This document shows positions 1-8,904 of a stretch of DNA of 23,959 bases, in pieces. Position 1 is the first letter of the stretch, and each line of letters begins with the position of its first letter. The DNA is taken from contig LT649475.1 of assembly GCA_900128395.1 (NCBI GenBank), positions 1 through 23,959 of the forward strand. Reading direction: 5' to 3'. The notes under the pieces were generated by a model, which was not told where the DNA came from, ran no database searches, and saw nothing but the letters and a program-made list of their open reading frames with translations. A program made the translations under genes and the position numbers. The DNA is from Stramenopiles sp. TOSAG23-2 (Eukaryota; Sar).

Positions 1-463
1 CCAGAAATTCTGCTATCCCTAATTTCTGAAAACAAGAAATGTCAAAATTATTTTGCCAATTGATAGGAAAAATGGTATACTAGTGGAGCCTAACTTTAAA
101 AAGGTATTTTCAATGTTTTTCCTTTGTTTTCATGTAATGAACTGAAAAATCCATCACCATAACAATGAATTACTAAAATTTAGGTTGAAAATGTTGAAAA
201 TGATGAAATTTGATGAAAAATATGCGAGATATAATGGTGTGTACCTGAAAAGGGTAGCTACTGTAATTTTAACCTAATAAGATTATTGCACGATTCTCGT
301 ATGTATTATTATTATTATTTGAAATTATTATTATTTCAACAATAATTCTTAAAAATACATTTATTAATATTTTAAAATATCTTATTGTGTAGCTATTCTG
401 CTACAGTATTATATGAGTTTCATACATTTACAAAAGTATCCACAAAAGTGAAATACAACTGAC
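1..463. other. AT-rich 5' flank
   Basis: No supportable gene. The stretch is AT-rich with TTATTATTA runs near 300-340 and leads into the glycosyltransferase start codon at 464. It presumably holds that gene's promoter and 5' UTR, but no specific element can be named. Confidence 0.5.
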
Positions 464-3028
464 ATGGCGGACGCATGGACACTTACTCCTGAGAACGGAA
501 AAAATAGAAACAGAAATCGATACAGTAGCAATAATAATAACAATAACAATAATATTTATAATAATGTAAAACAACAGGAAAATGTAAAGAATAATAATAA
601 TAATAATAACAATTCTAGAATTAACAATTCTAGAATTGTTGGGTCTAAACGAAGAAAGCAAATAGGTCAACCGTGTAAACAAGCATATTTTCTTTTATTT
701 TTTGTGATAATGCTTGTCATATTATTTTACTTACATATTTTTCAAAATTTTAGCAGAAACATATCTAAGGGAATTGCGTATATTGGACAAGAATTCGATG
801 CTAATGTTAATAGTTACAAACGTAATTATACGAAATATGTTGCACCAGCTGCTCCATTGGCATATGCTATACCAGTTGGTGGCAAAACGCAAAGATTACA
901 TTTATTGAAAAGATTATTGGAAAGTTTATTAATACAAAATGTGAATCCAGCCGATATATTCGTATTCGAAGACGATACTAGTAGACCAAAATCTTTTTTT
1001 GCATCAAAAACATTCCGTAAAAATCCTCAAGAAGAATTGGAAAATTTATGTAAATTATACAAAGTTCATTTATTAAAATCGCATGTTGTTCGTAATCGGA
1101 AAGAAAAACGAAATGAATTTGGTCTATTTCTCGCTAGACATTATCATTTCATGTTGGATACTTTATTGTATGATAGAAAATCAAAACCGACGTATACTAT
1201 AAGCTTAAAGAATAAATATTTATTTGGTCATGGTGATCCTAGGCAAAAAGAATATGATGAAAATATCAATAGTAAATATATAAATTATTATGAATATGTC
1301 GTAATCTTAGAGGATGATTTGGAATTAGCAAATGATGCAGTTAATTTTTTTAATAGTATGTCATGGCCAATGTCAAAAGATAAAAGTATATTTTGTGCAT
1401 GTGCACATCAAGATAATGCATACCATGCATTATCGACGGAAAAATTAAGAAACAGAAACAACCAAAATAAACTACTATCTGACGAACCACAATTTCTATT
1501 TAGACGAGGTGAACATTTTATGGCACCCGGTAAGTAAATTCTATTCCCCTAAAAAGGATATATATCCTCTCTCTAACACATCACTCATTCATATGCGCTA
1601 TTAATATGCTCCAGGATGGATGACAAGTAAAACAACATATAATAATATAATTCGTCCGACGTGGTTTGATATACACGGTGAATTACTTCCATGGGCACGC
1701 AAACGTTTATATAATGGAAATTGGGATACTTATTTAGACTTTCGTGTAGAAGGTATGGAATGTATATATCCAACTATACCTCGTATCGTAAGTTTTTCTT
1801 CTTTTTTTTATATGGGGCATATATATATATTTTTGCTAACATCAAGATATTTATTCGTATTTATATTTATAATAATCATGATGCACAGGCGCATAGAGGT
1901 GCACAAGGTTACACAGTACGAAAAGATCGCCAAGATGCCGTGTTTGGAAGTTTACGTTTAAGTAAGGGTGACTCAAGTATCAAAACTGGATTGGCATATA
2001 AAAAAGAAGCAATGAATCTAATCCATTATACATATGATGATAATATATATAAATTTATTAAAACTGCACGTGTGGTTACATGTTTAGAGGAAATCGAAAA
2101 TAATATACGAAATACTAATGTTGTCTATCATCTTGTTGCTACGAGTAAAAAGGATCGGCAATGGGCATTACTATTCACTGGTAAACTTGGTGCCATATCA
2201 GTTGGTGGACATACTGCGAGAATGCGAGGTATACATAGTGGAACGGTTTTTATTCATTACATGTCAAATTTAATTCTAGTAGTTGCAACATATTCACCAT
2301 ATTCAAATGCAGTTTCAATGAAAAAAGAAAATGATAATAATTATATCATTCCAAATTTCTTAGGTTGTTACAAGGATAGTGTATCAAATAGAGATTTACC
2401 AGTTGTAAAAGAGATTACAGGTATGGTGCGAGGAAAGATTCCTATTGCCTCGGAAATATGCTCCTGCGAATGTAAAGGTTTTAAATATTTTGGTTTACAA
2501 AATGGTGGGGAATGTTTTTGTGGAAATTCATTTGGTACACATGGTGTTGATAAAGACAATATATGTAAGAAAAAATGTTTATCAAATGATGATGATGATG
2601 ATACAAAAATATTTTGTGGTGGTCCTTTATCCAATGCTATATACGATCGTACGATGACATTTCAAAGGGAGGAAAAAAACATAGAAGCAAAGAAACTTGC
2701 TAATGATGAACCAATAATAGTTTCAAACCTTGGAGAATCATGCACAGATGCATGTATTAGAACAAACGGCATTTGTTATGATGATTTATTACCACGATTA
2801 TTATTTACTGGGGTTGACGAATTATTGCAAAAAAAATTAAATTGTAAAATCAATATGATAAAAGATGGTTCATCAACAAAATATCGTAATGTTGCACCAG
2901 CTCTGCATATGCATAATGGTGTAAATATTTGTTATACAACTATTGTCAGACATTTAATGTGCAAAGCAAAGATTGGAAACGTTCAACGTTTATGTGTATG
3001 TGCCATTGGAAGTTCTTCTGAAAAGTAA
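464..3028 (+). CDS. GT13-family (GnT-I/POMGNT1-like) glycosyltransferase with WSC domain, 3 exons
   Basis: Spliced gene: exons 464-1529, 1615-1787 and 1889-3028 join in frame to about 792 residues. Residues 1-70 are a low-complexity, Asn-rich cytosolic tail. Residues about 74-92 form one hydrophobic helix, giving type II topology typical of Golgi transferases. The catalytic domain starts near residue 130 and has the metal-binding EDD in 'VVILEDDLELA' (about 283-285), the 'CACAHQDN' block, and 'MAPGWMTSK' read across the first splice junction, all matching the GnT-I pattern. Known GT13 enzymes add N-acetylglucosamine to mannose-bearing glycans; the acceptor here is unknown. A WSC domain (about 570-664, 'FLGCYKDS' to 'CGGPLSNAIYD', with paired cysteines) follows, a carbohydrate-binding module. 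About 125 further residues containing cysteines are unassigned. The start is the first ATG in an open frame preceded by AT-rich DNA. Confidence 0.85.
611..637. repeat. Tandem 12-nt palindrome AATTCTAGAATT (x2)
   Basis: The perfect palindrome AATTCTAGAATT occurs at 611-622 and 626-637 in a 15-nt repeat (with AAC spacers), coding for a repeated Asn-Asn-Ser-Arg-Ile in the cytosolic tail of the glycosyltransferase. It looks like a simple in-frame expansion. Confidence 0.8.
1530..1614 (+). other. Intron 1 of the GT13 gene
   Basis: 85 nt, GTAAGT donor and CCAG acceptor. Splicing splits a glycine codon (phase 1) and joins 'MAPG' to 'WMTSK', restoring a conserved GT13 block; reading through instead hits a stop at once. 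This is the best-supported intron in the window. Confidence 0.9.
1788..1888 (+). other. Intron 2 of the GT13 gene
   Basis: 101 nt, GTAAGT donor, T/AT-rich body, GCACAG acceptor, phase 0. It joins 'PTIPRI' to 'AHRGAQGY', in line with the corresponding GT13 region, and keeps the frame to the stop at 3028. Confidence 0.85.
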
Positions 3029-3061
3029 TAAAAGAGATTACAGGTATGGTGCGAGGAAAGA
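2406..3061. repeat. 33-nt exact direct duplication (2406-2438 and 3029-3061)
   Basis: The 33 bases at 2406-2438, inside the WSC coding region, recur exactly at 3029-3061, starting with the base after the TAA stop (3026-3028). The flanks differ on both sides. The second copy is thus a piece of the gene's own coding sequence copied into its 3' UTR. Confidence 0.95.
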
Positions 3062-3533
3062 GGGAGTATTCATTATATGATATTATATGATACGTGAGAA
3101 GGGGGTCTTTATATCTCCCTGCTAAATTATTGCCTATATATATAGTTATATATATTTCTTAGACTACACACCACTTTTTTTTTTCAATAATAAATTGTTG
3201 TTATTGCAACAAATTGCAATAATCATCATCCGGCAATTGCCTTCAATAATAATTAATAATCCAAATTCAATTAAAAATATATAAAATTGAAATATTACAT
3301 TTTATATTATACATTATCATGTATGTAAAACAAACAAGATATACTTACATGTACAACCATGAAACCAGCAAACCTGATAAAAGCCACTTCTTCATTCAAT
3401 TCAATTCAAGATTCAAGATAGACTTGAAATATAAATATTATATATTTACATTATCATACATGATATATAATATGTAAAACAATATACAATAATACAATAA
3501 ATACGTACGTACATAAGAAATTTAACAAGTATA
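3062..3533. other. Intergenic, AT-rich
   Basis: Spacer between two genes on the same strand. It carries T and AT runs and short CAATTCAATTC / GATTCAAGA micro-repeats near 3395-3420. No gene or RNA seen; it must hold the 3' end of the GT13 transcript and the promoter of the next gene. Confidence 0.5.
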
Positions 3534-4715
3534 ATGAAAAAAAATATAAATAGAATATTTCGACGTCATATGAGTGTCTTTCGTCGTAATCCAGTCACCG
3601 AGCAAATTGTTGTATTTGCAAGTGATCGTGATAATCGACCAAGACAAACTATTGATAGTTCAAAAGTTAAGCAATTTTCACATGAGCAACCAGAGCATCT
3701 TGAAACATGTCCATTTTGTACAGGGAATGAATCAAAAACACCACCAACATTATTTGAAATCAAAGATCCAGGCACTGGAAAATGGAAAACAAGAGTTGTA
3801 AATAATAAATTTCCTGCAGTGATGCCACCAAGGAAAAATACATCTGCTGATGAAGAGCATAAATTATTAATTCATTCCAATATGTTAAATGCAGAACGTC
3901 CAGCGATTGGATATCATGAAGTAATTATTGAAAGTCCACGCCATAATGCTGTAACGTCAAAAGGGAAAAGAGAAGATATAAAACGTTTAGTATTAAGTTG
4001 GTGGAATCGTGGGAATGCGTTGAAGGATGATCCATCAATTCAACATGTTTTGTATTTTAAAAATCAAGGCAGCGTTGCTGGTGCTTCGTTGGTTCATCCG
4101 CATGCCCAAATAGTTGCTTTACCATTTGTGAGTCGTGATGTTAGAGTTGGGCAATTAAGTAATTTAAATTATTTCCTTGATAATGGTATAAGTGTATTTC
4201 AAAAAATGATTGAAGAAGAAATGTTTGCACGTGATAAATATAATGATGGTCAAGATGATGGTTATCGAATTATTGAAGAAAATGACAATTTTATATCCAT
4301 CATTCCATATGCTGCAATTTCTCCTTTCAATTTATGGATTATTCCATTGTATCCTAGTGCACATTTTACAAGTATCACTATGCAAGAATTAGATTCATTC
4401 AGTGAAATATTATGGAGTTCGTTGAGACGATTAGATATTGTTCTAAATGAACCAGATTTCAATTTATTAATAAAATCAGCTCCGTTACAACATCGTCATA
4501 AACAAGCAGCGTTTAATGCCAATACCTATTTCAGATGGTATTGCTCTATCACACCACGGCTTGGTGCAGGTGCAATGGCAGGATTTGAACTTGGAAGCGG
4601 GATATTTAGTAATGGGAATTTACCAGAAGATGATGCACATGCTTTAAGAGAATGTATGCCAGAAGATTTCAATCGATTCTCTAGGTCTTCATCGCGTAAT
4701 TTTGATTTTCATTGA
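3534..4715 (+). CDS. GalT / ADP-glucose phosphorylase family nucleotidyltransferase
   Basis: 393 residues, HIT superfamily. Members exchange a nucleotide between a nucleoside diphosphate sugar and a sugar 1-phosphate through a uridylyl- or adenylyl-histidine. Visible: C59-P-F-C62 (structural zinc pair) in 'CPFCTGNESKTPP', 'YHEVIIESPRH' (H137, a zinc-ligand position in GalT), the active-site triad H188-P-H190 in 'LVHPHAQIVALP' (H190 the expected nucleophile), and the second-domain signature 'ITPRL...AGFELGSGI'. The bacterial-type HWH that binds the second metal is replaced by R-W-Y ('YFRWYCSI'). The substrate is therefore open: UDP-glucose/galactose 1-phosphate, or ADP-glucose as in the plant relative. 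The N-terminus is basic (MKKNINRIFRRH), with a second possible start at Met 13 (3570); a mitochondrial presequence is possible but unproven. Intronless. Confidence 0.85.
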   Translation: MKKNINRIFRRHMSVFRRNPVTEQIVVFASDRDNRPRQTIDSSKVKQFSHEQPEHLETCPFCTGNESKTPPTLFEIKDPGTGKWKTRVVNNKFPAVMPPRKNTSADEEHKLLIHSNMLNAERPAIGYHEVIIESPRHNAVTSKGKREDIKRLVLSWWNRGNALKDDPSIQHVLYFKNQGSVAGASLVHPHAQIVALPFVSRDVRVGQLSNLNYFLDNGISVFQKMIEEEMFARDKYNDGQDDGYRIIEENDNFISIIPYAAISPFNLWIIPLYPSAHFTSITMQELDSFSEILWSSLRRLDIVLNEPDFNLLIKSAPLQHRHKQAAFNANTYFRWYCSITPRLGAGAMAGFELGSGIFSNGNLPEDDAHALRECMPEDFNRFSRSSSRNFDFH

Positions 4716-5088
4716 GTTTTAAAATTGTTGATGTGTTTTTTGCTTGTGTAAATACGAATAAAAAATAAGACACTGTGGTCTGTGTAAAAATAATTATATA
4801 TAAAAATTAAAAAAAGAAAAACAAATGTGTTATAAAAAATTAAAATAATAGTGTACCACGTATTTTTATAAAATAATTAATGCATTTTAACTTAAAAAAT
4901 TTTTTAAATTTACTCCACATCATGATAATTCCTACTCTCCAGAAAAAAGAATATTTTAAAAATATTAAAAAATTAAAAAAATATATTTTTTATATTTTTA
5001 AAAAAAAAGAAATATTAATATTTTATATGTGTGAATATTCATATTGTATTTATCATATTCGTATTTCTCTCAATATCCCTGTACAAAT
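4716..5088. other. Convergent intergenic, very AT-rich
   Basis: Spacer between two genes converging on it (GalT ending at 4715, DUF4833-like ending at 5089). Nothing but A/T runs and part of a short repeat (4907-4936) whose partner is at 6222-6245. No gene supported. Confidence 0.5.
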
Positions 5089-6245
5089 TTACAACACAAC
5101 ACATTCTGTAATTTCCTTCTTATCACTCATTGATATACCATATAAATATACCATCGTAATTATTGGTGAACCCAAAAATCTATCTTGTGTTTGTATAAAT
5201 ACTTTTTTTAATATAGATTTTTGACCTGCTATAATTATTTGAGCGATTATTGATGTACCACTATTATTTGAATTATTTGTATCCCTACCTATGGTAATAG
5301 GACGATCGGGCAAAAAATTTAATTTAAATTTCATCGAGGAGGAAATAACATCAATATCACTACCACTTTTTTTATTATCCATGACTATTCCATATGATAA
5401 TTTTTCATAATATGACATTTCTTCTCTATGTTCTGTTTGATATATTTTATCATTTTCAATATAAGTTTGTTCTAACCAACGACGGTCTAATACTAAAAAG
5501 TATGAATCAATAGGACATGGTCTAATACTTTCAACATCCCATGATTTCTTATAACCAAACAATATTACATTGTAATTTTTGGAACGTACTATGCAAAATA
5601 AATACGATGTATCATCATTTGAATGATCTTGTACATGTCGTTCAATTTGAAAGTCAATGTATGGATGATAAAATGATGCAATTGGATTTTCCCCTTGATT
5701 TGGTTCAACGATAGATTTTTTTGGTGATTTTTTTCTAGTAAACCCAGACACTTTCATTTCCAAACCATTGTATTCCATCGATTGAATATTACTATCATCG
5801 TTTTTCTTGTTGTTGTTTCTATTATTGAAATTATTATTATCATCATTATTATTATTATTACTTAACATCATCTTGCATTAATTAATTATGCAATGCACCA
5901 ATGATAATCACACTATATAATCATAAATAAATGATTATCTATACGTTGTAAAATCTATACACCAGCACGACAAGCTTTCTGAAATGATTTATCTTGTTCT
6001 ATTTCTACACTTCTTATCCTATAATTTAAAAAAGTGTATTTGTGCGTGTCTTATATGTACAATTGTATAATACAGTACACATTGCCAGTTGTTTGTTTAT
6101 GTCATATGTCATCATGGATTCCAGATTCCAAAAACTGATTTTTTAAATTTTAATATACTAAAAGTATAAAATATTACCTATGTAAAATAGTTAAGTTTTA
6201 CGCATACCATAATTTATTTTTAATTTACTCATGATAATTCCTACT
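4907..6245. repeat. Short diverged repeat pair (4907-4936 and 6222-6245)
   Basis: AATTTACTC followed by ATGATAATTCCTACT occurs in both spacers flanking the DUF4833-like gene. The left copy has a 6-nt insert (CACATC). Neighbouring AGAAAAACAAA and TACKACGTA-like words also recur, suggesting an old duplication of a 3'-flank segment. The homology is short and in AT-rich DNA. Confidence 0.4.
5089..5871 (-). CDS. DUF4833-like protein with Asn-rich N-terminus
   Basis: 260 residues, start at the first of two tandem ATGs. Residues 1-30 are an N/D-rich low-complexity leader. From about 90 the sequence reads 'YLFCIVRSKNYNVILFGY', then '...MSYYEKLSYGIVMD', and ends 'ILKKVFIQTQD' and 'ITMVYLYGISM'. That order of beta-strand blocks resembles DUF4833, a family of unknown function found in bacteria and scattered eukaryotes. 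The match is from memory of the family pattern, not a search. No signal peptide or membrane helix; no catalytic residues recognised. A 60-residue basic, disordered linker precedes the domain. Confidence 0.6.
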   Translation of the reverse strand: MMLSNNNNNDDNNNFNNRNNNKKNDDSNIQSMEYNGLEMKVSGFTRKKSPKKSIVEPNQGENPIASFYHPYIDFQIERHVQDHSNDDTSYLFCIVRSKNYNVILFGYKKSWDVESIRPCPIDSYFLVLDRRWLEQTYIENDKIYQTEHREEMSYYEKLSYGIVMDNKKSGSDIDVISSSMKFKLNFLPDRPITIGRDTNNSNNSGTSIIAQIIIAGQKSILKKVFIQTQDRFLGSPIITMVYLYGISMSDKKEITECVVL

Positions 6246-6348
6246 GGCCTACTCTTCAAATTATATATAATATTTAAAAAGAAGAAAAACAAACCATTTG
6301 GAAGATTATACGAATAGAAAAAATGTGAAGAGTACTACGTACTTATTT
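5872..6348. other. Intergenic, AT-rich
   Basis: Spacer between two minus-strand genes. It contains the right copy of the short repeat (6222-6245) and otherwise nothing recognisable. It should include the promoter of the DUF4833-like gene and the 3' end of the TLC gene. Confidence 0.5.
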
Positions 6349-7410
6349 TTATATCTCTTTCTCCTTCTTCTTACTATCACATAGAAAACTTGTACACATT
6401 TTTAAAATATATAAGAACCAATACATGTTCAATAAACATGGCAAGTATAATGTCGAAGTTGATATTAATCGTAACCAAAATGGCAAAGAGGAATGCTGCC
6501 ATGTATTTGATGCATACAACCCAAATAAGACATACGGCATAGTAATTATCCTCGCAAATGTAAATACCAATACAAACGTAACAGTTGCGATTAGCCACTC
6601 GATTTCTTTGCCATAAATTGATCTTAAATACCATCTTACATGAATTAAAGGCGAGGAAAATTCAGTTGCTATGAAATACAGTAGAAAGAAATTTCCTAGG
6701 CCATAACAAATTGCAATTGGCCATACAATAATTGATATTAAATGGTGTAAAATCATCACAAATTCAAATACAGCTTGAATTCTATAATTGTACAGATCCC
6801 ATGTAAAATAACCAACACACATAGTGACTAAGAAACTACAATATGTTGATTCTTGTATTAAAAATATCTTTTCATACAGAGCATCATAATTAAATTGCAT
6901 ACAATGTTGTAGTATATCGTACATAGCAGCATCATAAAATAAAGCATAGATTGCAACAGCGGAACCAAAAGCCGCATGAACGACGCAAATGCAATTAATT
7001 GCAACCGCAGTTCGAAAGCGTCCTGGTGTCAACTTGCTTTTGCTATCGAATAATTTGGGCTGTTCGGGTAGAAATTTTAGCAACAATTGAAAAATAATTT
7101 CAAACAAAATAAAAAAAACTATTATCCTTGATATCACTACTGGCGACTGTGGTTCTTCAGTTTCTTCATCGAAAAAATCTTCATCCTCATCATATTCTTC
7201 ATTTGAATACAGATCATAGTCATCACCACCAATATCAAATCCAATTTTTGTTACAGCTGTTATTGGATCAAACCATTTCGAATTTAATTTTGGATCAACT
7301 TTTTCATATTTAACATGCTCTAAACTTGACTCTTGTTTGTCCCTTGCTTTTTGTTCCTCTTCGCTGAGTTTCTGTTCATTGCTATCACTAATACCAGAAT
7401 CGTCTTTCAT
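6349..7410 (-). CDS. TLC-domain multi-pass membrane protein (TLCD4/TMEM56-like)
   Basis: Taken from the first in-frame ATG (7408-7410): 353 residues. Residues 1-90 are acidic and disordered, with an Asp/Glu-rich stretch before the membrane domain. About seven hydrophobic helices follow. The TLC signature is present: adjacent histidines in 'MILHHLIS' (about 222-223) and the 'ATEFSSPLIHVRW' block in the next helix, typical of the TLCD/TMEM56 branch rather than ceramide synthase. The C-terminus ends KKKEKEI, a lysine-rich tail that may favour ER retention. TLC proteins act in lipid handling in ER or plasma membrane; no reaction is claimed. The frame stays open upstream to 7548 without an ATG (a TTG at 7539 is unlikely to initiate), through a 35-bp tandem duplication. 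A T-rich tract then AG at 7550-7549 could be a splice acceptor for an unseen upstream exon. Confidence 0.8.
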   Translation of the reverse strand: MKDDSGISDSNEQKLSEEEQKARDKQESSLEHVKYEKVDPKLNSKWFDPITAVTKIGFDIGGDDYDLYSNEEYDEDEDFFDEETEEPQSPVVISRIIVFFILFEIIFQLLLKFLPEQPKLFDSKSKLTPGRFRTAVAINCICVVHAAFGSAVAIYALFYDAAMYDILQHCMQFNYDALYEKIFLIQESTYCSFLVTMCVGYFTWDLYNYRIQAVFEFVMILHHLISIIVWPIAICYGLGNFFLLYFIATEFSSPLIHVRWYLRSIYGKEIEWLIATVTFVLVFTFARIITMPYVLFGLYASNTWQHSSLPFWLRLISTSTLYLPCLLNMYWFLYILKMCTSFLCDSKKKEKEI

Positions 7411-7482
7411 AATTCCATCTTCTATTTGTTTATCATCTTTTGGCTCAACATCTGGAAATTGAGGTGGTGGGCCACTTGCTGA

Positions 7483-7552
7483 GCCAGCTTCTTCTTTTAT
7501 CCAAACTGTCTCCTCAAGCCAGCTTCTTCTTTTATCCAAACTGTCTCCTCAA
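7483..7552. repeat. 35-bp perfect tandem duplication
   Basis: Positions 7483-7517 and 7518-7552 are identical. As 35 is not a multiple of three, the two copies are read in different frames. The repeat lies exactly between the TLC N-terminal coding frame and the channel relic, and clouds the true start of the TLC gene. Confidence 0.95.
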
Positions 7553-7915
7553 AAAAAATAGAAAAACATACAACCGCCCCAATGAGCAACTAATAAAAGA
7601 ACTAGTAGCAAACGTAGCAATTTGAATATACTTTTATATTTAAGATGAGACATAAATTGGATAATTCGCGAAACACGCAAAAGGCGAGGCAGCTTTAGCC
7701 CGCGTACTAAGTGATTGTATTATATAGTATGTGCAGCGTAACACGTGTGAATAAGTAATGTTTGTTAGAGACATGTCTTCTATAATAATTTGGGGGGGGG
7801 GGGGGGGGTTAGCTTCAGCACCTTGGGAATCCTCGCTGAAAAATATAAATGAAAAAATTTCAAATGGAAAAGCACTGATTGCATCAATAGCAAACCAACC
7901 ACCTGGATAAATTAC
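7549..7915 (-). pseudogene. Relic of a CNBD-type (KCNH/CNG/HCN-like) ion channel, S2-S5 only
   Basis: Two minus-strand frames read as parts of one channel. From 7915 the frame gives 'GGWFAIDAISAFPFEIFSF', the classic S2-S3 block of cyclic-nucleotide-binding-domain channels. From 7719 another frame gives 'GLKLPRLLRVSRIIQF' (arginine-bearing S4) then 'LLRLLLVLLLVAHWGGCMFF' (S5 with the AHW signature), ending at TGA 7551-7549. They are out of frame with each other; an intron ending at a CTTAG near 7708 or an indel in the 17-C tract could explain this. S1, the pore loop, S6 and the CNBD are absent: upstream lies another gene's 3' flank, downstream the 35-bp repeat and the TLC gene. The S5 frame continues, past the single TGA, in the TLC frame. 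Best read as a truncated gene remnant. Confidence 0.65.
7792..7808. repeat. 17-nt poly-G tract
   Basis: An uninterrupted run of 17 G in otherwise AT-rich DNA. On the minus strand it codes for prolines in the channel relic's S3-S4 linker. Such runs are hypermutable and error-prone to sequence, so the local reading frame is uncertain. Confidence 0.9.
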
Positions 7916-8211
7916 TTAAAAAAAATACACCACTTCACCATTGTGTGCATTTCACTTTCTGTTGATCAAAAAAAATATGTTCTTTTATTATATTATATGA
8001 TGTATAAAATCACCATCGTGCCCAAATGCATGAAATTTTAATCATATACAAATACAAATCATATCAAATATTAACAGAGAAAAGAGAAAATATTTTTTTT
8101 ACAAATCTAAATCAAATACAGCATTTATTCACAATGCACAATTTCCTCTATGGCCCCAAATATATACATTATGTATATATATGCTTTTTTACAAAATTCT
8201 CAAAGACGTTC
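7916..8211. other. Intergenic 3' flank of the helical protein gene
   Basis: AT-rich, with T and AT runs. No S1 segment or other part of the channel is recognisable here on either strand. Confidence 0.5.
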
Positions 8212-8904
8212 TTATAAATTTTTCCCAGCTTCTTCTACCTTTTTCACCAAATCCCCAACCTTGTCCAATTCTGCAAATTCTGCGTCAGTAATAGCTTTAT
8301 ATTCCGCTTGATATCCATCAATTCTTTCTTGGACTGCCGCCAACTTTGCCGTAATTTCTTTGTATTCAGGCATCTCATGAAATGCTTTTGTAAAGTCTGA
8401 TACTTTCTCCATTTCTTTTCTGAATGCAGCTTCTGTAGCTTCCACTTCTTTGTTGGATCTGTCCATTTCTTCCCACGGATCTTTTGTTTCGTCAAGCTCC
8501 ATACTCGGTATCAATAAATCTGCAGTATCCTTAAGACTTACTCTTACAGAATAAACTAAGTCGATTCGTTGTTTATATAAATCTAACATCTCAAGAACTG
8601 CAATCTTATAGTCGGCATGTACTAAATCCCATTTCGCCATTCTTACATCACTATTCTTAACAAATTCACCACCTACTTTAACGACATCATCCACAGCATT
8701 GTGCATGTTTGTCAATCCTTCTCCAAGCTGTGGACCACCCTCTTGTTCTTTTAAACGAGCTTCCATCTCTGCTCTTTCTTGTTGTGCTTCTGAATCTTTT
8801 GCTGCTAAAAAAGCCATAATTTCTTCAAGTTCTTCTGGTGATGTTGAATCATCTGTCATTTTTGCCATCAACTGATCTTGACTCATTTCTGCATATGACG
8901 CCAT
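8212..8904 (-). CDS. Small all-helical, charged protein of unknown function
   Basis: 230 residues starting MASYAEMSQDQLMAK. Nearly the whole length is predicted helical: high Glu/Lys/Ala, few prolines, heptad-like spacing, and long runs such as 'EMEARLKEQEG' and 'KLAAVQERIDGYQAEYKAI'. One cluster, 'SLKDTADLLIPSMELDETKD', may be a hinge. No signal peptide, membrane segment or catalytic motif. Codons are less A/T-biased at third positions than in the coiled-coil genes to the right, which may mean higher expression. It could be a structural, membrane-bending or cytoskeletal helical-bundle protein; I do not recognise a family. Intronless, ATG at 8904. Confidence 0.8.
   Translation of the reverse strand: MASYAEMSQDQLMAKMTDDSTSPEELEEIMAFLAAKDSEAQQERAEMEARLKEQEGGPQLGEGLTNMHNAVDDVVKVGGEFVKNSDVRMAKWDLVHADYKIAVLEMLDLYKQRIDLVYSVRVSLKDTADLLIPSMELDETKDPWEEMDRSNKEVEATEAAFRKEMEKVSDFTKAFHEMPEYKEITAKLAAVQERIDGYQAEYKAITDAEFAELDKVGDLVKKVEEAGKNL

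Noticed and set aside
464-620. Asn runs as evidence for Dictyostelium or Plasmodium
   Set aside because: Asn runs follow AAT repeats in any AT-rich protist and do not fix the lineage; the introns and domain set do not single out either.
4880-5224. Open frame in the A/T-rich convergent spacer
   Set aside because: Phe/Ile/Lys/Tyr-rich, overlaps the end of the DUF4833-like gene antisense, no protein-like pattern.
7411-7539. TLC gene starting at 7539
   Set aside because: The codon at 7539-7537 is TTG and lies inside the 35-bp duplication. The first in-frame ATG is at 7410.
7549-7551. TGA as a sense codon joining the channel S5 to the TLC protein
   Set aside because: TGA ends the GalT-like gene and the GC-rich surface gene, so it is a normal stop here.
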